Source: Asterias amurensis
Taxonomy: Eukaryota > Echinodermata > Asteroidea > Forcipulatida > Asteriidae
NCBI RefSeq assembly: GCF_032118995.1
Contig: NC_092667.1
Coordinates: forward strand, 736,931-800,930
Length of the DNA: 64,000 nucleotides
Direction of reading: 5' to 3'
Of the stretch, positions 23,063 to 33,257 are shown in pieces; position 1 is the first letter of the stretch, and each line of letters starts with the position of its first letter. The notes beneath the pieces were generated by a model, which did not search any database, was not told where the DNA came from, and saw nothing but the letters and a program-made list of their open reading frames with translations. The translations under genes and the position numbers were made by a program.

Positions 23063-24440
23063 TCATCATCATCATCATCATCATCCGTCGTCCTTAGACG
23101 GAATAGCAGAAGCAGCTTTGATGAAGTGGTGCCAGGTTGCTTTGTCCCTCATGAGTTGTTGAGTCTCGTTTTGATTGAGATTTGTGTCTCCGGTGATGGT
23201 GTCAGTGTAGCTCATTTTCCTCCTGCCGCGATTTGGATGTCCGCCAGGGGGAGTCCAAAAGACCAGATGCGATATAGGTTGATCCGCTGTTCGCAAACAG
23301 TGGCCAGCAAACTGGAGACGTCTCTGCATTATGGTCTCGGAAAGTGGTGGTAGATTGCCATAAACCTCCCTGTTTGTAGTATGGTCCCGCCAGTGGATGT
23401 TGAGAACTCTACGCAGCAGTTGAGTGTAGCAACCGTTGATGCGATCATTCATCTTATTGTGTTGTTGTCCATGTTTCGGCTCCATATAGCAAGATGCTTT
23501 CAACACAGGCCCTGAAGAACTTGATTTTGATAGCTCTGTCAAGATCAGACTTCCAGATCTTATCTAATTGGTTACATGCTGACCATGCTTGCGCTTTCCT
23601 GCATTTGAAATCTTGGAATGAGTCAGGTAGTGACGAACCGAGGTATTTGAAATCTGAAACAGTTTTAAGTTTCGTACCATCAAGAGTCTGTATACTGGAT
23701 GTTGGAGGAATATTCACGAGGAGAGTCTTCGTTTTTCCTGTGTTTAGATGAAGCCCGACACAATTGGAAGCCTCCTCAATACTGTGAAGTAATGATTCTG
23801 CAGTGTCAATTGATGTTGACAAGAGTGCTACATCATCAGCAAAGTCCAGATCATGGAGACGGATCTCTGGATAACGACTGCTCTTTCTTTCTTTAAGCAC
23901 AATTCCTGTTTCCTGCTGAATACCTCGTAAAGCGTGCCTCATTATATAATCCAGCACAACCACAAAGAGGAAAGGTGCTAAAGTGTCGCCCTGGAGTACG
24001 CCAGCATGGGTCTGGAAGGATTCCGTTTCACCATCTGGTGTGATTACTGATGCAGAGGAGTCGTCATATATTAGCTTAATGGCTTCAATTATACTTGTTG
24101 GAATACCATATGCTTGTAAGATGTTGAACATTCGTTCTCTGTGGATGGAGTCGAAGGCCTTTGAATAGTCTACGAACACAGAGCCAATGGCAGGTTCTTT
24201 GACTTCATGCCCTCGATGATTCGTCTGAGTGCCAGAATTTGGGAGACAGTTGATCTGACCTCTTTTGTCTAAAGCCATTTTGATTCCATCGCAGTAGAGG
24301 GTCCACATGAGGTCTGATTCTGTTCAACAGCATCCGGTTGAAAAATTTTGCTCCGATGCTAGTAAGAGTGATACCCCGGTAGTTGGACGGCTGCGACAGG
24401 TCTCCTTTCTTCGGTATGGGTATAATACCCCCCTTTGACC
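23063..24440 (-). pseudogene. RTE-like LINE, 5'-truncated and frameshifted, with (GAT)n tail
   Basis: Reverse transcriptase on the minus strand: IIPIPKKGDLSQPSNYRGIT (24434-24375, separate frame), motif A VFVDYSKAFDS, motif B GVLQGDTLAPF, motif C DFADDVALL, then the thumb region to LLYGAETWT (main frame 24308-23454). After a frameshift near 23460-23480 it continues with NREVYGNLPPLSE, RRLQFAGHC and GHPNRGRRKMSY to DDG and a stop (23542-23081). Two further frame changes lie between 24310 and 24180. The stop TGA is embedded in the 3' trinucleotide tail (23063-23085). A very short 3' UTR with a simple-repeat tail is typical of RTE elements, so I place it there. The 5' end is cut at about 24440. 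Confidence 0.9.
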
Positions 24441-24829
24441 AAATTATTCAATATACTAAAAATATCCTTTATAATCACCGAAGTAACGGGAAACAGTCAG
24501 GGTCACGGCAAACGTGAAGGGTTCACCAAAAAGGAGTTGTATTCATGTCACACTTTGCGAAGGTTTTTATTTAAATTGTGCATACAGTTTAACACATTTG
24601 ATAACTCTTCATTTAGAAAAAACATCTCAAGATAATCCTCCTTCATTTTAAGTTTTTTCGTTGAAACATTTCCCACCAAGCGGAGCGGTTTACTGGCACG
24701 CTAATTAACACTCGCATTTTCTCGTGAATTCTGAAAGGGTTTGAGAACGCTTTTCTGGTCAAGATTTTGCAAAGAAACTCTGCGCGTCAGCTTCATTATC
24801 TCTAAATTGCGCACTAACTGTTATGTAAA

Positions 24830-25360
24830 CGTTCAATACGCTACGGATACGTTATCATCTCGTTATCACAACGTTGGCTGTACGTTTCCCCTTTAGCAGA
24901 CGTAGGCTACATCAACGTATACCAACCTACGAGTAACGTTCATATAACGTATGTCAGCGTATGTCAGCGTATGTCAACGTATATCTATCGTACCTTGAAC
25001 TTACGGGGAACTTATGCAGAACGTATGAAACACACGTTCAGTACGCCGATAAATTTTGAACATGCTCAAAAAAAAATCGGCGGGCTCGACGTGTTCACAA
25101 TTTTAACAACGTATCACAGCGTTCTCTTAACGTAAACGACGTATCCCCAACTTACCCCAAACTTATATCAGCGTACACCAACGTATTTTCGATAATTCGC
25201 ATACGTTGGCTTACGTTCAGGCGATACGCCATGGTGTGACAGGGCCATCACTAATCCTCATTTTTGTCATGGTCGGTCGTGCTGAACGCATCAACCCATC
25301 AATACGTTACTCATACGCTTGCATACGCTGTGATACGCTGTCGCAACATTCGCTGAAATT
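24830..25360. repeat. Degenerate ACGTA/AGCGTATGTC-rich repeat region
   Basis: Many near-repeats of 'caacgtat', 'cagcgtatgtc' and 'gatacgctg' lie on both strands between 24830 and 25360, including three direct copies of 'gtatgtcagc/aac' at 24952-24985. It looks like a decayed repetitive element, possibly with inverted structure. No coding signal. Confidence 0.55.
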
Positions 25361-25377
25361 TAGAAACCGGTTTCTAA

Positions 25378-25625
25378 ATTGACCGATCGTCGTTAAGGAG
25401 GTGGGGAATAATTTGAGAACGTTCCGAATTTGTTACCAACGCTTGCGAAGTTTGAGCGAGTGTCAAATATTTCCTAGCATATTCGCCGTGTGAGAGCAGC
25501 ATAAGTTGAACGATCTTCGTAAGGAGGTGGAGAATGACTTGTGAACGTAGTGAATTTGTGGCGAATGTTGCGAAGTATGCGCGATTGTTAAATATTTCTG
25601 TTCGTAAGCACATTCGCTCACATTA
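25378..25625. repeat. Two-copy imperfect tandem repeat (~125 bp)
   Basis: Unit 1 (from 'gaccgatcgtcgttaaggag') and unit 2 (from 'gaacgatcttcgtaaggag', about 25515) share 'aaggaggtgg', 'gcgaagt' and 'aaatatttc' in the same order. A 16-bp palindrome (aatttagaaaccggtttc...) lies just before unit 1. Confidence 0.65.
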
Positions 25626-26257
25626 TTCTCCCTAGTGTTAGAGTAGCATTACAGCTTCATAATAAACTACAGGTTAGTTTTGTGGTCTATACAAAAATGA
25701 ATCAATTAAATCTTTCAAAGCTATTTCTCCTGTATAATACGTTTGTACTTACCGTATCCACCCCGCCACCGGTACAGTAATATCTTGAAAAGTTAGTACT
25801 GTATACAATGTGAGTTAAACAACTCTTCTAGATGTGAGAGTTGAGGTTCAGACGACGCAAGTAAAGCTGTTTATGTGTGGTCTACACCTCAGCTTCCACT
25901 TTATGCACGCCCGCCCCAAAATTATTTGTTGCGAAATCTCGACCGGGAAATTCCTGTTATCAAGCTAGATTTGTTTTATATGGGCGGCCAAAAGGGCCAA
26001 AAGCTAAACAAAATAATAGGGGGTCTTGGTACTGATTAAGTGCATCATTGTGAAGAAACAATTTGTTAATTCAAAATTAAAAACACGAATTTACATGACA
26101 TGTTTGTGAGATGTAGACGTCGGGAGTCCTGTTATGTATAATGTTATCTTTGGTATACGCTTACTTTCCACTGATACGTCGGTGTGGCAGTAGATTATGT
26201 GCCCCCCCCCCCCCCAATTTTATCTTAGATACTCGGTACGCGCACAATAGACGTGAA

Positions 26258-26323
26258 ATGAGGTGCATGCTGGTCTAGCTAACTATCAAATTTTGGTACT
26301 AGCTAGACCAGCATGTACCTCAT
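26258..26323. repeat. Conserved 24-bp-stem hairpin (copy A)
   Basis: 'atgaggtgcatgctggtc' + 'tagcta' is mirrored by its reverse complement after an ~18-nt loop, with a single mismatch. The same hairpin is kept in copy B at 31003-31068, with its single mismatch at a different position. Confidence 0.85.
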
Positions 26324-26449
26324 TCGACAGTTTGCACTTGCGCAGTGGTTTTTGCGAATAGGTCTATGTGTGCAAACCTCTTCTAAAAGCGCCCTCTTTG
26401 ACCTAGTGACTCTCCAGCAACCCCCCGTTAACTTTCCATGCAAAGATGT

Positions 26450-26724
26450 TTTAAAAGTAGAATACAATTATCCACACAAGTTTGCCTCGAACTTGCGTGG
26501 TTTTCCTTTTACTTTGTGAAATCACACGGTCGGCCATTTATGGGAGTCAAAAACTTGACTCCCATAAATGGCCGACCGTGATAGTCGACGAGGTAAAAGG
26601 GAAACAACGCAATTTCGAGGCATGTTTGTGTAGATCATTGTATTCTACTTTAACAACATCTTACAAACGGTTACAAACGCTTTTCAAAGACCAACTCGAC
26701 CGATCAAAGGCAACGTGTTCCTTT
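26450..26724. mobile_element. MITE-B, 5'-truncated
   Basis: Contains the family's central palindrome (atttatgggagtcaaaaac / gactcccataaatgg) and the right end 'caacgtgttcctttaa'. The left ~50 bp are missing. It lies only in copy A of the duplication. Confidence 0.85.
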
Positions 26725-27041
26725 AATAGAAAACGTTGGAACAACAGAAAAAAGTTGGAACAACGTGCCATTTTTTCAGCACATAACCCAAGCTATTAAT
26801 TTATTCAATGATCATTAGAGTAGACAGGAACCAACTTATTGACAGATTTCTGAAAGAGCACAATATTAATGATTCAAAGATTTTGAGGTAATTTTTTGTA
26901 AATATTTCTGGGACAGATCTTGATTCGGAAAGCTTAAGATAAAACAATTTCCTCATCACTTTATATTTAAATAATTTCATCTTGCCAATTTGTGTTCACA
27001 CAAACATTTCAACAACTCTTTTTAAAATAAAAGTGGGCATA
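26725..27041. mobile_element. Repeat D, second copy (palindrome arm lost)
   Basis: Same ends as 21181-21560. The right arm of the palindrome is missing: 'gagcacaatattaatgattc' replaces about 60 bp. It directly follows the right end of MITE-B. Confidence 0.75.
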
Positions 27042-29000
27042 GCTTTTATGTCTACAGCAATAAACGTGTACTAATTCAATTTGATATAATACGTACTTGC
27101 TCTACGGTGGGCAGAATGGTTGCTACGGGTGAAGTACCTGAGTCAATAGCTGGGTGCGTTAGCAAGTAAAAGTTTCTAGTAAAAAAGACATTATTATTCA
27201 AAATGCAGAATACTTGTGAGGGGTGTTCTAAAACACATCTCAAAATATACAACATGCTGCTCCCTTTTTTCACTTCAGTGTATGGTCCCGTGTTCTCTTC
27301 TGTCTGGGTCTCAAACGGGACTTTCAAAAATATTTTTAGATCGGATTTCGTCATTTATTGTTTTGTGTTGTTGTTTGCCTTTGGTGAGAAGTCGGTATTA
27401 ACTGACGGCCGTTATGCATAAATTTGCAAACAGCACTATGACCAGAAAATACATCAGCTCATTTATAAATCAGTGAACAACATTTTTCATGAAAAAAGAT
27501 GGTTCTGATTGTAGGCTTCAAATAAAAATCTCAAGTTGGATTCGGATTATTTACGACTTTGGAAAACTCAACAAACTAATCTGATTGTATTCACAGCACA
27601 CGACCTTAGCCGGGACCTTTCCCCGATGTTCATTTACAATGTCAACACGGGGCATGATCATTAATCATGATCATGTGTGGTTCTCCCACGTACTCCAAAA
27701 TGATGCTACACACCCAGCTTGACTATGAACTGTAAAAGTTGAGTTGTTATGGCCAGGCAATCAGGAGGTACACATTTGTCTTGAATGTTTGATTCACAAA
27801 GTTGATGGAGCTGGCAGTAACTGGTACCAATTTCAGAATGGTTAATAACTTATTTTAAGTATGACCATCTTATCGAAGAGTTAGTACAGAGCCCCCATAA
27901 AGGGACAGGTAAGAACAAAATGAAGGGTAAAATAACAACAATATGTCGTTCCGTCATTATATTGTTTCGTTCCCTCGAGTGACTGAGTTAATTCGAAGTG
28001 CCATTCCGCTACCTCGAAAACATTTTATTCTCTTAAAAAAAAAAAAACGCGCCGACAATCATCTCGACGTTTTTAGTTATAACCACAGCACGAGTAAAAA
28101 CAGTCAATGTTTGTTTTACAACATCCGAAACAAAATGGTGTGTAGTACAATGGTTGTTAGGGAAAAGTACCTTGGTTGATACGGTGTTTTGCTGCGTGTA
28201 TAGCAACGTTTAAGCTGTGTTACTAAAAGCCTGGTACCAAGTGCCGCCATTGGACCCGATAAATAAACACCTTTTGGGGCGTTTCTGCAGGGCTATGACT
28301 GAAGGGCCCATCGAAGTACGTTGTTTTTGTATTAAAAAAAAACATGAGAGGGAAAAGGGGAAATCCCCAGCTGGCTAGACAAGTTAGTTTACCAACTCAA
28401 CTCGAATACAAAAAGGTGCAAAGATTACAAGATTTGCTTTTTAAAAATCATCTAATGTAAACAACATATGTATTTGTTCTATTAAGCACCAACGCGCATA
28501 ACGTTATCTTGCATGCACTTTAGTCAAGTGTTTTGTTTTTTTCTTGTCAGACGCAGCCATCAAACTTAAAGCGAACTAAAATGTAGATTAATTAATGCAT
28601 GACATCTAATAACCACCCAACCCTTAAAGATTATGATACTGCGTTCAAAAATAGAAGTCCGTACTCCAGTATGAACACACCCCTTTTAGTTCGGGTGTCA
28701 TATAGGTAAAATGCAAAATAACATTTGGTCATCCCCATTGCAAGAACACAAGAAAGACGACATGAAGGTGTTCACACATTATTTCATACACATCAGTTTT
28801 ATTTAATAAGGGAGGTTTTGTGGTCTATACAAAAATGAATCAATTTAATCTTTCAAAGCTGTTTCTCCGGTATAATACGTTTGTACTCACCGTATCCACC
28901 CCGCCACCGGTAAAGTAATATCTTGAAAAGTTAGTACTGTGGCTTCTGACAGGCACCCCCGAACAAAGATATTGACAAAATAGGGACACCGCCAATTTAG

Positions 29001-29072
29001 GGCTAGATATCTCAGTTGGTAGAGCGCCGGCACGTTAATCCGGAGGTCGTTGGTTCGAATCCCACTCTAGTC
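29001..29072 (+). tRNA. tRNA-like sequence (SINE/TRIM promoter, not a functional tRNA)
   Basis: 72 nt folding as a cloverleaf: acceptor GGCTAGA/TCTAGTC with seven pairs (one G-T). The D arm is damaged (ATATCTCAG instead of ATAGCTCAG). The T loop is GGTTCGAATCC. The anticodon position would read GTT, but the preceding base is C rather than the invariant T33. The T stem has a mismatch and CCA is not encoded. The A and B box pol III promoters are recognisable. Confidence 0.6.
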
Positions 29073-29312
29073 AATTCTTTGTTCAACCCCAAAAATCATT
29101 TACAAATTTACCCAGTCAGTTTCCCTTGTGGTTTATATTGATATCTGAAACAAAAAGTCGCATCCCCTTAAGGTGATCCCCTAGCTTCCGCTTCCCAGGT
29201 TGTATCGTAATTTGGGTGTGATCCCTGGCTACACGGCAGTTAACGGTTGTATGGCTTCTGACAGGCACCCCCGAACAAAGATATTGACAAAATAGGGACA
29301 CCGCCAATATAG

Positions 29313-29384
29313 GGCTAGATAGCTCAGTTGGTAGAGCGCCGGCACGTTAATCCGGAGGTCGTTGGTTCGAATCCCACTCTAGTC
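29313..29384 (+). tRNA. tRNA-like sequence, second copy (better A box)
   Basis: Identical to the 29001 copy except for an intact D arm (TAGCTCAGTTGGTAGAGC). It has the same C at position 33 and the same T-stem mismatch, so it is tRNA-derived rather than a working tRNA-Asn. It lies in the second terminal repeat of the 473-bp element. Confidence 0.6.
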
Positions 29385-29600
29385 AATTCTTTGTTCAACC
29401 CCAAAAATCATTTACTGTATACAATGTGAGTTAAACAACTCTTCTAGATGTGAGAGTTGAAGTTCAGACGACACAAGTAAAGCTGTTTATGTGTGGTCTA
29501 CACCTCAGCTTCCACTTTATATACGCCCGCCCCAAAATTATTTGTTGCGAAATCTCGACCGGGAAATTCATGTTATCAAGCTAGATTTGTTTTATATGGG

Positions 29601-30748
29601 CAAAATAAAAACTAACTATATGTTTGAAGACTAACATAAAAAACAAAAATCATAGATTAATTACAAATATTAAAGATAAAAAATAAAACAAACAATAAAT
29701 TAACAACATGTATGTGTTGATCGTAAACACAGAGCACCAAAAGTTTAAAATGAATAACATAAAATAATTAAAAAAAACAGTATACTGAAAATTTCGACGA
29801 AAGGGAAAAGCTAAAGAATTATTCAAAACTGGAAATATTAATCCATTAGAAAAAATTACACTAAATGAAAAAAAAAAAAATAATAAACAAATGTTTGTCC
29901 CTTAAAAAAAAATTACACGAAATGTTTTTAAATTAACAATTAAAAAAAAAATATCCTTAAACAAAATTACATTAATTTTGTTGTAATAATTTTTACCTAA
30001 AAACCAACAACGTAAACTAAAATGCACAAGCTACGTTGAAAATTTTAAACAAACATTGAGGGCGTCAAACTAAAGACAAATATTGTAAAGGACAAATTTT
30101 GTAAAAAGAACAAATAAAATTATTGTGTAAAGGACAAATTTCAGAATCAACGAACAACAGTTTTTACCCACTGACCATCATTGAACATAGAGGGCGCGTA
30201 TAATGGCGAGTCGCGAACTTCTTTTCCCAGTGGTTTTAAAGGGACAAACATTTTATTATTATTAATTTTTTATTTATTTAGTGTATTTTTTTTCTAATGG
30301 ATTATTTTATTGGATAGTTTTTTGTATTGTTAATTTTAGAAACATTTCGTGTATGCAATTTTAAGGGAAAAACATTTTTTATTATAACCTTTTTATTAAA
30401 TTAGTGTGATTTTTTTTCTAATGGATTATTTTTAAGGATTAACATTTTTTTACTTTGTTTTTCATTTAGTGTAATTTTTTTCGATTGGATTAATATTTCC
30501 AGTTTTGACTAATTCTTCAGCTTTTCCCTTAGTCTAAATTTACAGTAATTTGTTTTTTGTTTTTAATGATATTCATTTTAAACTGTTGATGCTTTGTGTT
30601 TACGATCAACTTTCGTTAATTAATTATTCGTTTTGTTTGTTATCTTTAATTATTTGTAATTGTTCTTTGATTTTCGTTTTTTATGTTAGTTTTCAAAAAT
30701 ATAGTTAGTTTTTATTTTACTTAGCTTTTGGCCCTTTTGGCAGCCCAT
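29601..30748. mobile_element. Fold-back element with long imperfect inverted repeats
   Basis: The left ~420 bp (from 'aaaataaaaactaactat') are mirrored, with many small indels, by the right ~430 bp ending 'atagttagtttttattttac' then 'ttagcttttggcccttttgg'. The centre (about 30000-30230) is unrelated and includes 'agagggcgcgtataatgg'. Very AT-rich, no open frame. Copy A keeps only the outer ~35 bp of the left end (ggccaaaagggccaaaagct), which copy B has lost. So the parental unit held the complete element and each copy later lost a different part. Confidence 0.85.
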
Positions 30749-30936
30749 AGGTGAGGGGGTCTTGGTACTGATTAAGTGCATCATTGTGAAGAAACAATTT
30801 GTTAATTCAAAAGTAAAACCACGAATTTACATGACATGTTTGTGAGATGTAGACCTCGGGAGCCCTGTTATGTATAATGTTATCTTTGGTATACGCTTAC
30901 TTTCCAACTGATACGTCGGTGTGGCAGTAGATTATG

Positions 30937-30960
30937 TGCCCCCCCCCCCCCCCTCCCCCC
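30937..30960. repeat. Poly-C run in copy B
   Basis: About 23 bases of C with one T. The corresponding run in copy A (about 26201-26215) is shorter. It is a length-variable tract useful for separating the duplicates. Confidence 0.9.
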
Positions 30961-31002
30961 AATTTTATCGTAAATACTCGGTACGCGCACAATAGACGTG
31001 GA

Positions 31003-31068
31003 ATGAGGTGCATGCTGGTCTAGCTAACTATCAAACTTGGGTACTAGCTAGACCAGCATGCACCTTAT
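31003..31068. repeat. Conserved 24-bp-stem hairpin (copy B)
   Basis: Counterpart of 26258-26323. Left arm 'atgaggtgcatgctggtc' + 'tagcta' pairs with 'tagctagaccagcatgc' + 'accttat', with one mismatch near the base. Arms are conserved and the loop differs slightly between copies. Confidence 0.85.
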
Positions 31069-33257
31069 TCGACAGTTTGCACTTGCGCAATGGTATTTGC
31101 GAATAGGTCTATGTGTGCAAACCTCTTCTAAAAGCGCCCTCCTTTGACCCACTGACTCTCCAGCAACCCTGGTTAACTTTCCATGCAGCCTTTGAGGTCG
31201 GATAATCAAACACCATCCTATTGTGTGTGTTTTTTTTGTGTTTTTTTTAGCCCCAAATTAACCATGTAAAGTGAGAAAAAAAAACACGGAAAAAAACGAA
31301 TCTTTGAAAAACGGGGAGGCTTTTATGTCTACAGCAATAAACGTATACTAATTCAATTTGATTATAATACGTACTTGCTCTACGGTGGGCAGATTGGTTG
31401 CTACGGGTGAAGTACCTGAGTCAATAGCTGGGTGCGTTAGCAAGTAAAAGTTTCTAGTAAAAAAGACATTATTATTCAAAATGCAGAATACTTGTGAGGG
31501 GTGTTCTAAAATACAACTCAAAATATACATCATGCTGCTCCCTTTTTTTCACTTCAGTGTATGGTCCCGTGTTCTCTTCTGTCTGGGTCTCAAACGGGAC
31601 TTTCCAAACTATTTTTAGATCGGATTTCGTCATTTATTGTTTTGTGTTGTTGTTTGCCTTTGGGGAGAAGTCGGTATAAACTGACGGCCGTTATGCATAA
31701 ATTTGCAAACAGCACTATGACCAGAAAATACATCAGCTCATTTATAATTCAGTGAACAACATTTTTCAAAGGAAAAAAAACAGTGGTTCTGATTGTAGGC
31801 TTCAAATAAAAATCTCAAGTTGGATTCGGATTATTTACGACTCTGGAAAACTCAACAAATTAATCTGATTGTATTCACAGCACACGACCTTAGCCGGGAC
31901 CTTTCCCGGATGTTCATCTACAATGTCAACACGGGTACATGATAATGTGTGGTTCTCCCACGTACTCTAAAATGATGCTACACGCCCAGCTTGACTATGA
32001 ACTGTAAAAATTGAGTTGTTATTGCCAGGCAATCAGGAGGTACACGCCTTGAATGTTTGACTCACGAAGTTAATGGAGCTGGCAGTAACTGGTACCAATT
32101 TCAGAATGGTTAATAACTTATTGTAAGTATGATCATCTTATCGAAGAGTTAGTACAGAGCCCCCATAAAGGGACAGGTAAGAACAAAATGAAGGGTAAAA
32201 TAACAACAATATGTCGTTCCGTCATTATATTGTTTCGTTCCCTCGAGTGACTGAGTTATTTCGAAGTGCTATTCCGTTACCTCGAAAACATTTTATTCTC
32301 TTAAAAAAAAAAAAAAAAACGCGCCGAGGATCATCTCGACGTTTTTAGTTATAACCACAGCACGAGTAAAAACAGTCAATGTTTGTCTACAACATCCGAA
32401 ACAAAATGGTGTGTAGTACAATGGTTGTTAGGGAAAAGTACCTTGGTTGATACGGTGTTTTGCTGCGTGTATAGCGCGTCGTGTTCCTGCTGTTGTTAAA
32501 AAGAAGAAAAAAAGGAAGAAACAAAGATGTGACGCACTGTGAACCAATCAAGCGCTTGATATGCGCATGCTGGCGGCACCACCTGTCTTTGTTTAACAAC
32601 AAACACATTTATAGACCTTTTGTAAATGAATACTTTGAAAACACAAAGTTTAAGCTGTGTTGCTACAAGCCTGGTACCAAGTGCCGCCATTGGATCCGAA
32701 AAATAAACACCTTTTTGGGGCGTTTCGGCAGGTCTATGACTGAAGGGCCCATCGAAGTACGTTGTTTTTGTATAAACAAAAAAACATGAGAGGGAAAAGG
32801 GGAAATCCCCTGCTGGCTAGACAAGTTAGTTTACCAACTCAACTCGAATACAAAAAGGTGCAAAGATTACAAGATTTGCTTTTTAAAAATCATCTAATGT
32901 AAACAACAAATGTATTTGTTCTATTAAGCACCAACGCGCATAACGTTATCTTCCATGCACTTTAGTCAAGTGTTTTGTTTTTTTCTTGTCAGACGCAGCC
33001 ATCAAACTTAAAGCGAAATAATATGTAGCTTAATTAATGCATGACATCTAATAACCACCCAACCCTTAAAGATTATGATACTGCGTTCAAAAATAGTAGT
33101 CCGTACTCCCACGTGAACACACCCCTTTTAGTTCGGGTGTCATAGAGGTAAAATGCAAAATAACATTTGGTCATCCCCATTGCAAGAACACAAGAAAGAC
33201 GACATGAAGGTGTTCACACATTATTTCATACACATCAGTTTTATTTAATTAAGGAGG

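Larger units (their letters stand above)
25677..28814. repeat. Segmental duplication, copy A (3138 bp)
   Basis: Starts at 'gttttgtggtctatac' and ends at '...atttaataagggag', exactly where copy B begins, so the two are head-to-tail. Similarity to copy B is high through most of the length. Copy A carries MITE-B (26450-26724) and repeat D (26725-27041), which copy B lacks. It lacks the tRNA-bearing insertion and nearly all of the fold-back element found in B. A short plus-strand frame (27203-27421) and a minus-strand one (27076-27354) recur in B, but neither is convincing as a gene. Confidence 0.93.
28940..29412 (+). mobile_element. Mobile element with 161-bp terminal direct repeats, each carrying a tRNA-like sequence
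   Basis: Two 161-bp direct repeats (28940-29100 and 29252-29412, nearly identical) flank a 151-bp interior. The insert is bounded by TACTG on both sides (28935-28939 and 29413-29417). Copy A has the matching empty site ('ttagtactgtatac', about 25791-25804) with one TACTG. Each repeat begins TGGCTTCTGACAGG and contains a tRNA-like core. The core is bracketed by an inverted repeat (GAACAAAGATATTGAC on the left, GTCAATTCTTTGTTC on the right). I see no primer-binding site beginning TGG after the first repeat and no polypurine tract before the second. It may be a TRIM-like element or a 1.5-unit tandem SINE inserted as one piece. Confidence 0.8.
28815..33257. repeat. Segmental duplication, copy B (about 4443 bp)
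   Basis: Begins at 'gttttgtggtctatac' immediately after copy A and ends at '...atttaattaaggag'. Differences from copy A: a 473-bp tRNA-bearing insertion (28940-29412), a ~1.15-kb fold-back element (29601-30748), a ~130-bp local segment at 31187-31320 in place of MITE-B plus repeat D, and ~180 bp at 32475-32650 absent from A. Elsewhere the copies align almost base for base, so the duplication is fairly recent. Confidence 0.93.

Noticed and set aside
26482..26799. 105-residue open frame
   Set aside because: It is the translation of a MITE-B copy; the same residues appear at 57310-57495 in another copy.
27076..27421. Conserved open frames in both duplicates as a gene
   Set aside because: Conservation follows from recent duplication, the frames differ by small indels between copies, and no splice context supports either strand.
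29001..29384. Two functional tRNA-Asn genes
   Set aside because: C instead of T at position 33, a T-stem mismatch, a damaged D arm in one copy, and position inside terminal repeats of a mobile element point to tRNA-derived sequence.
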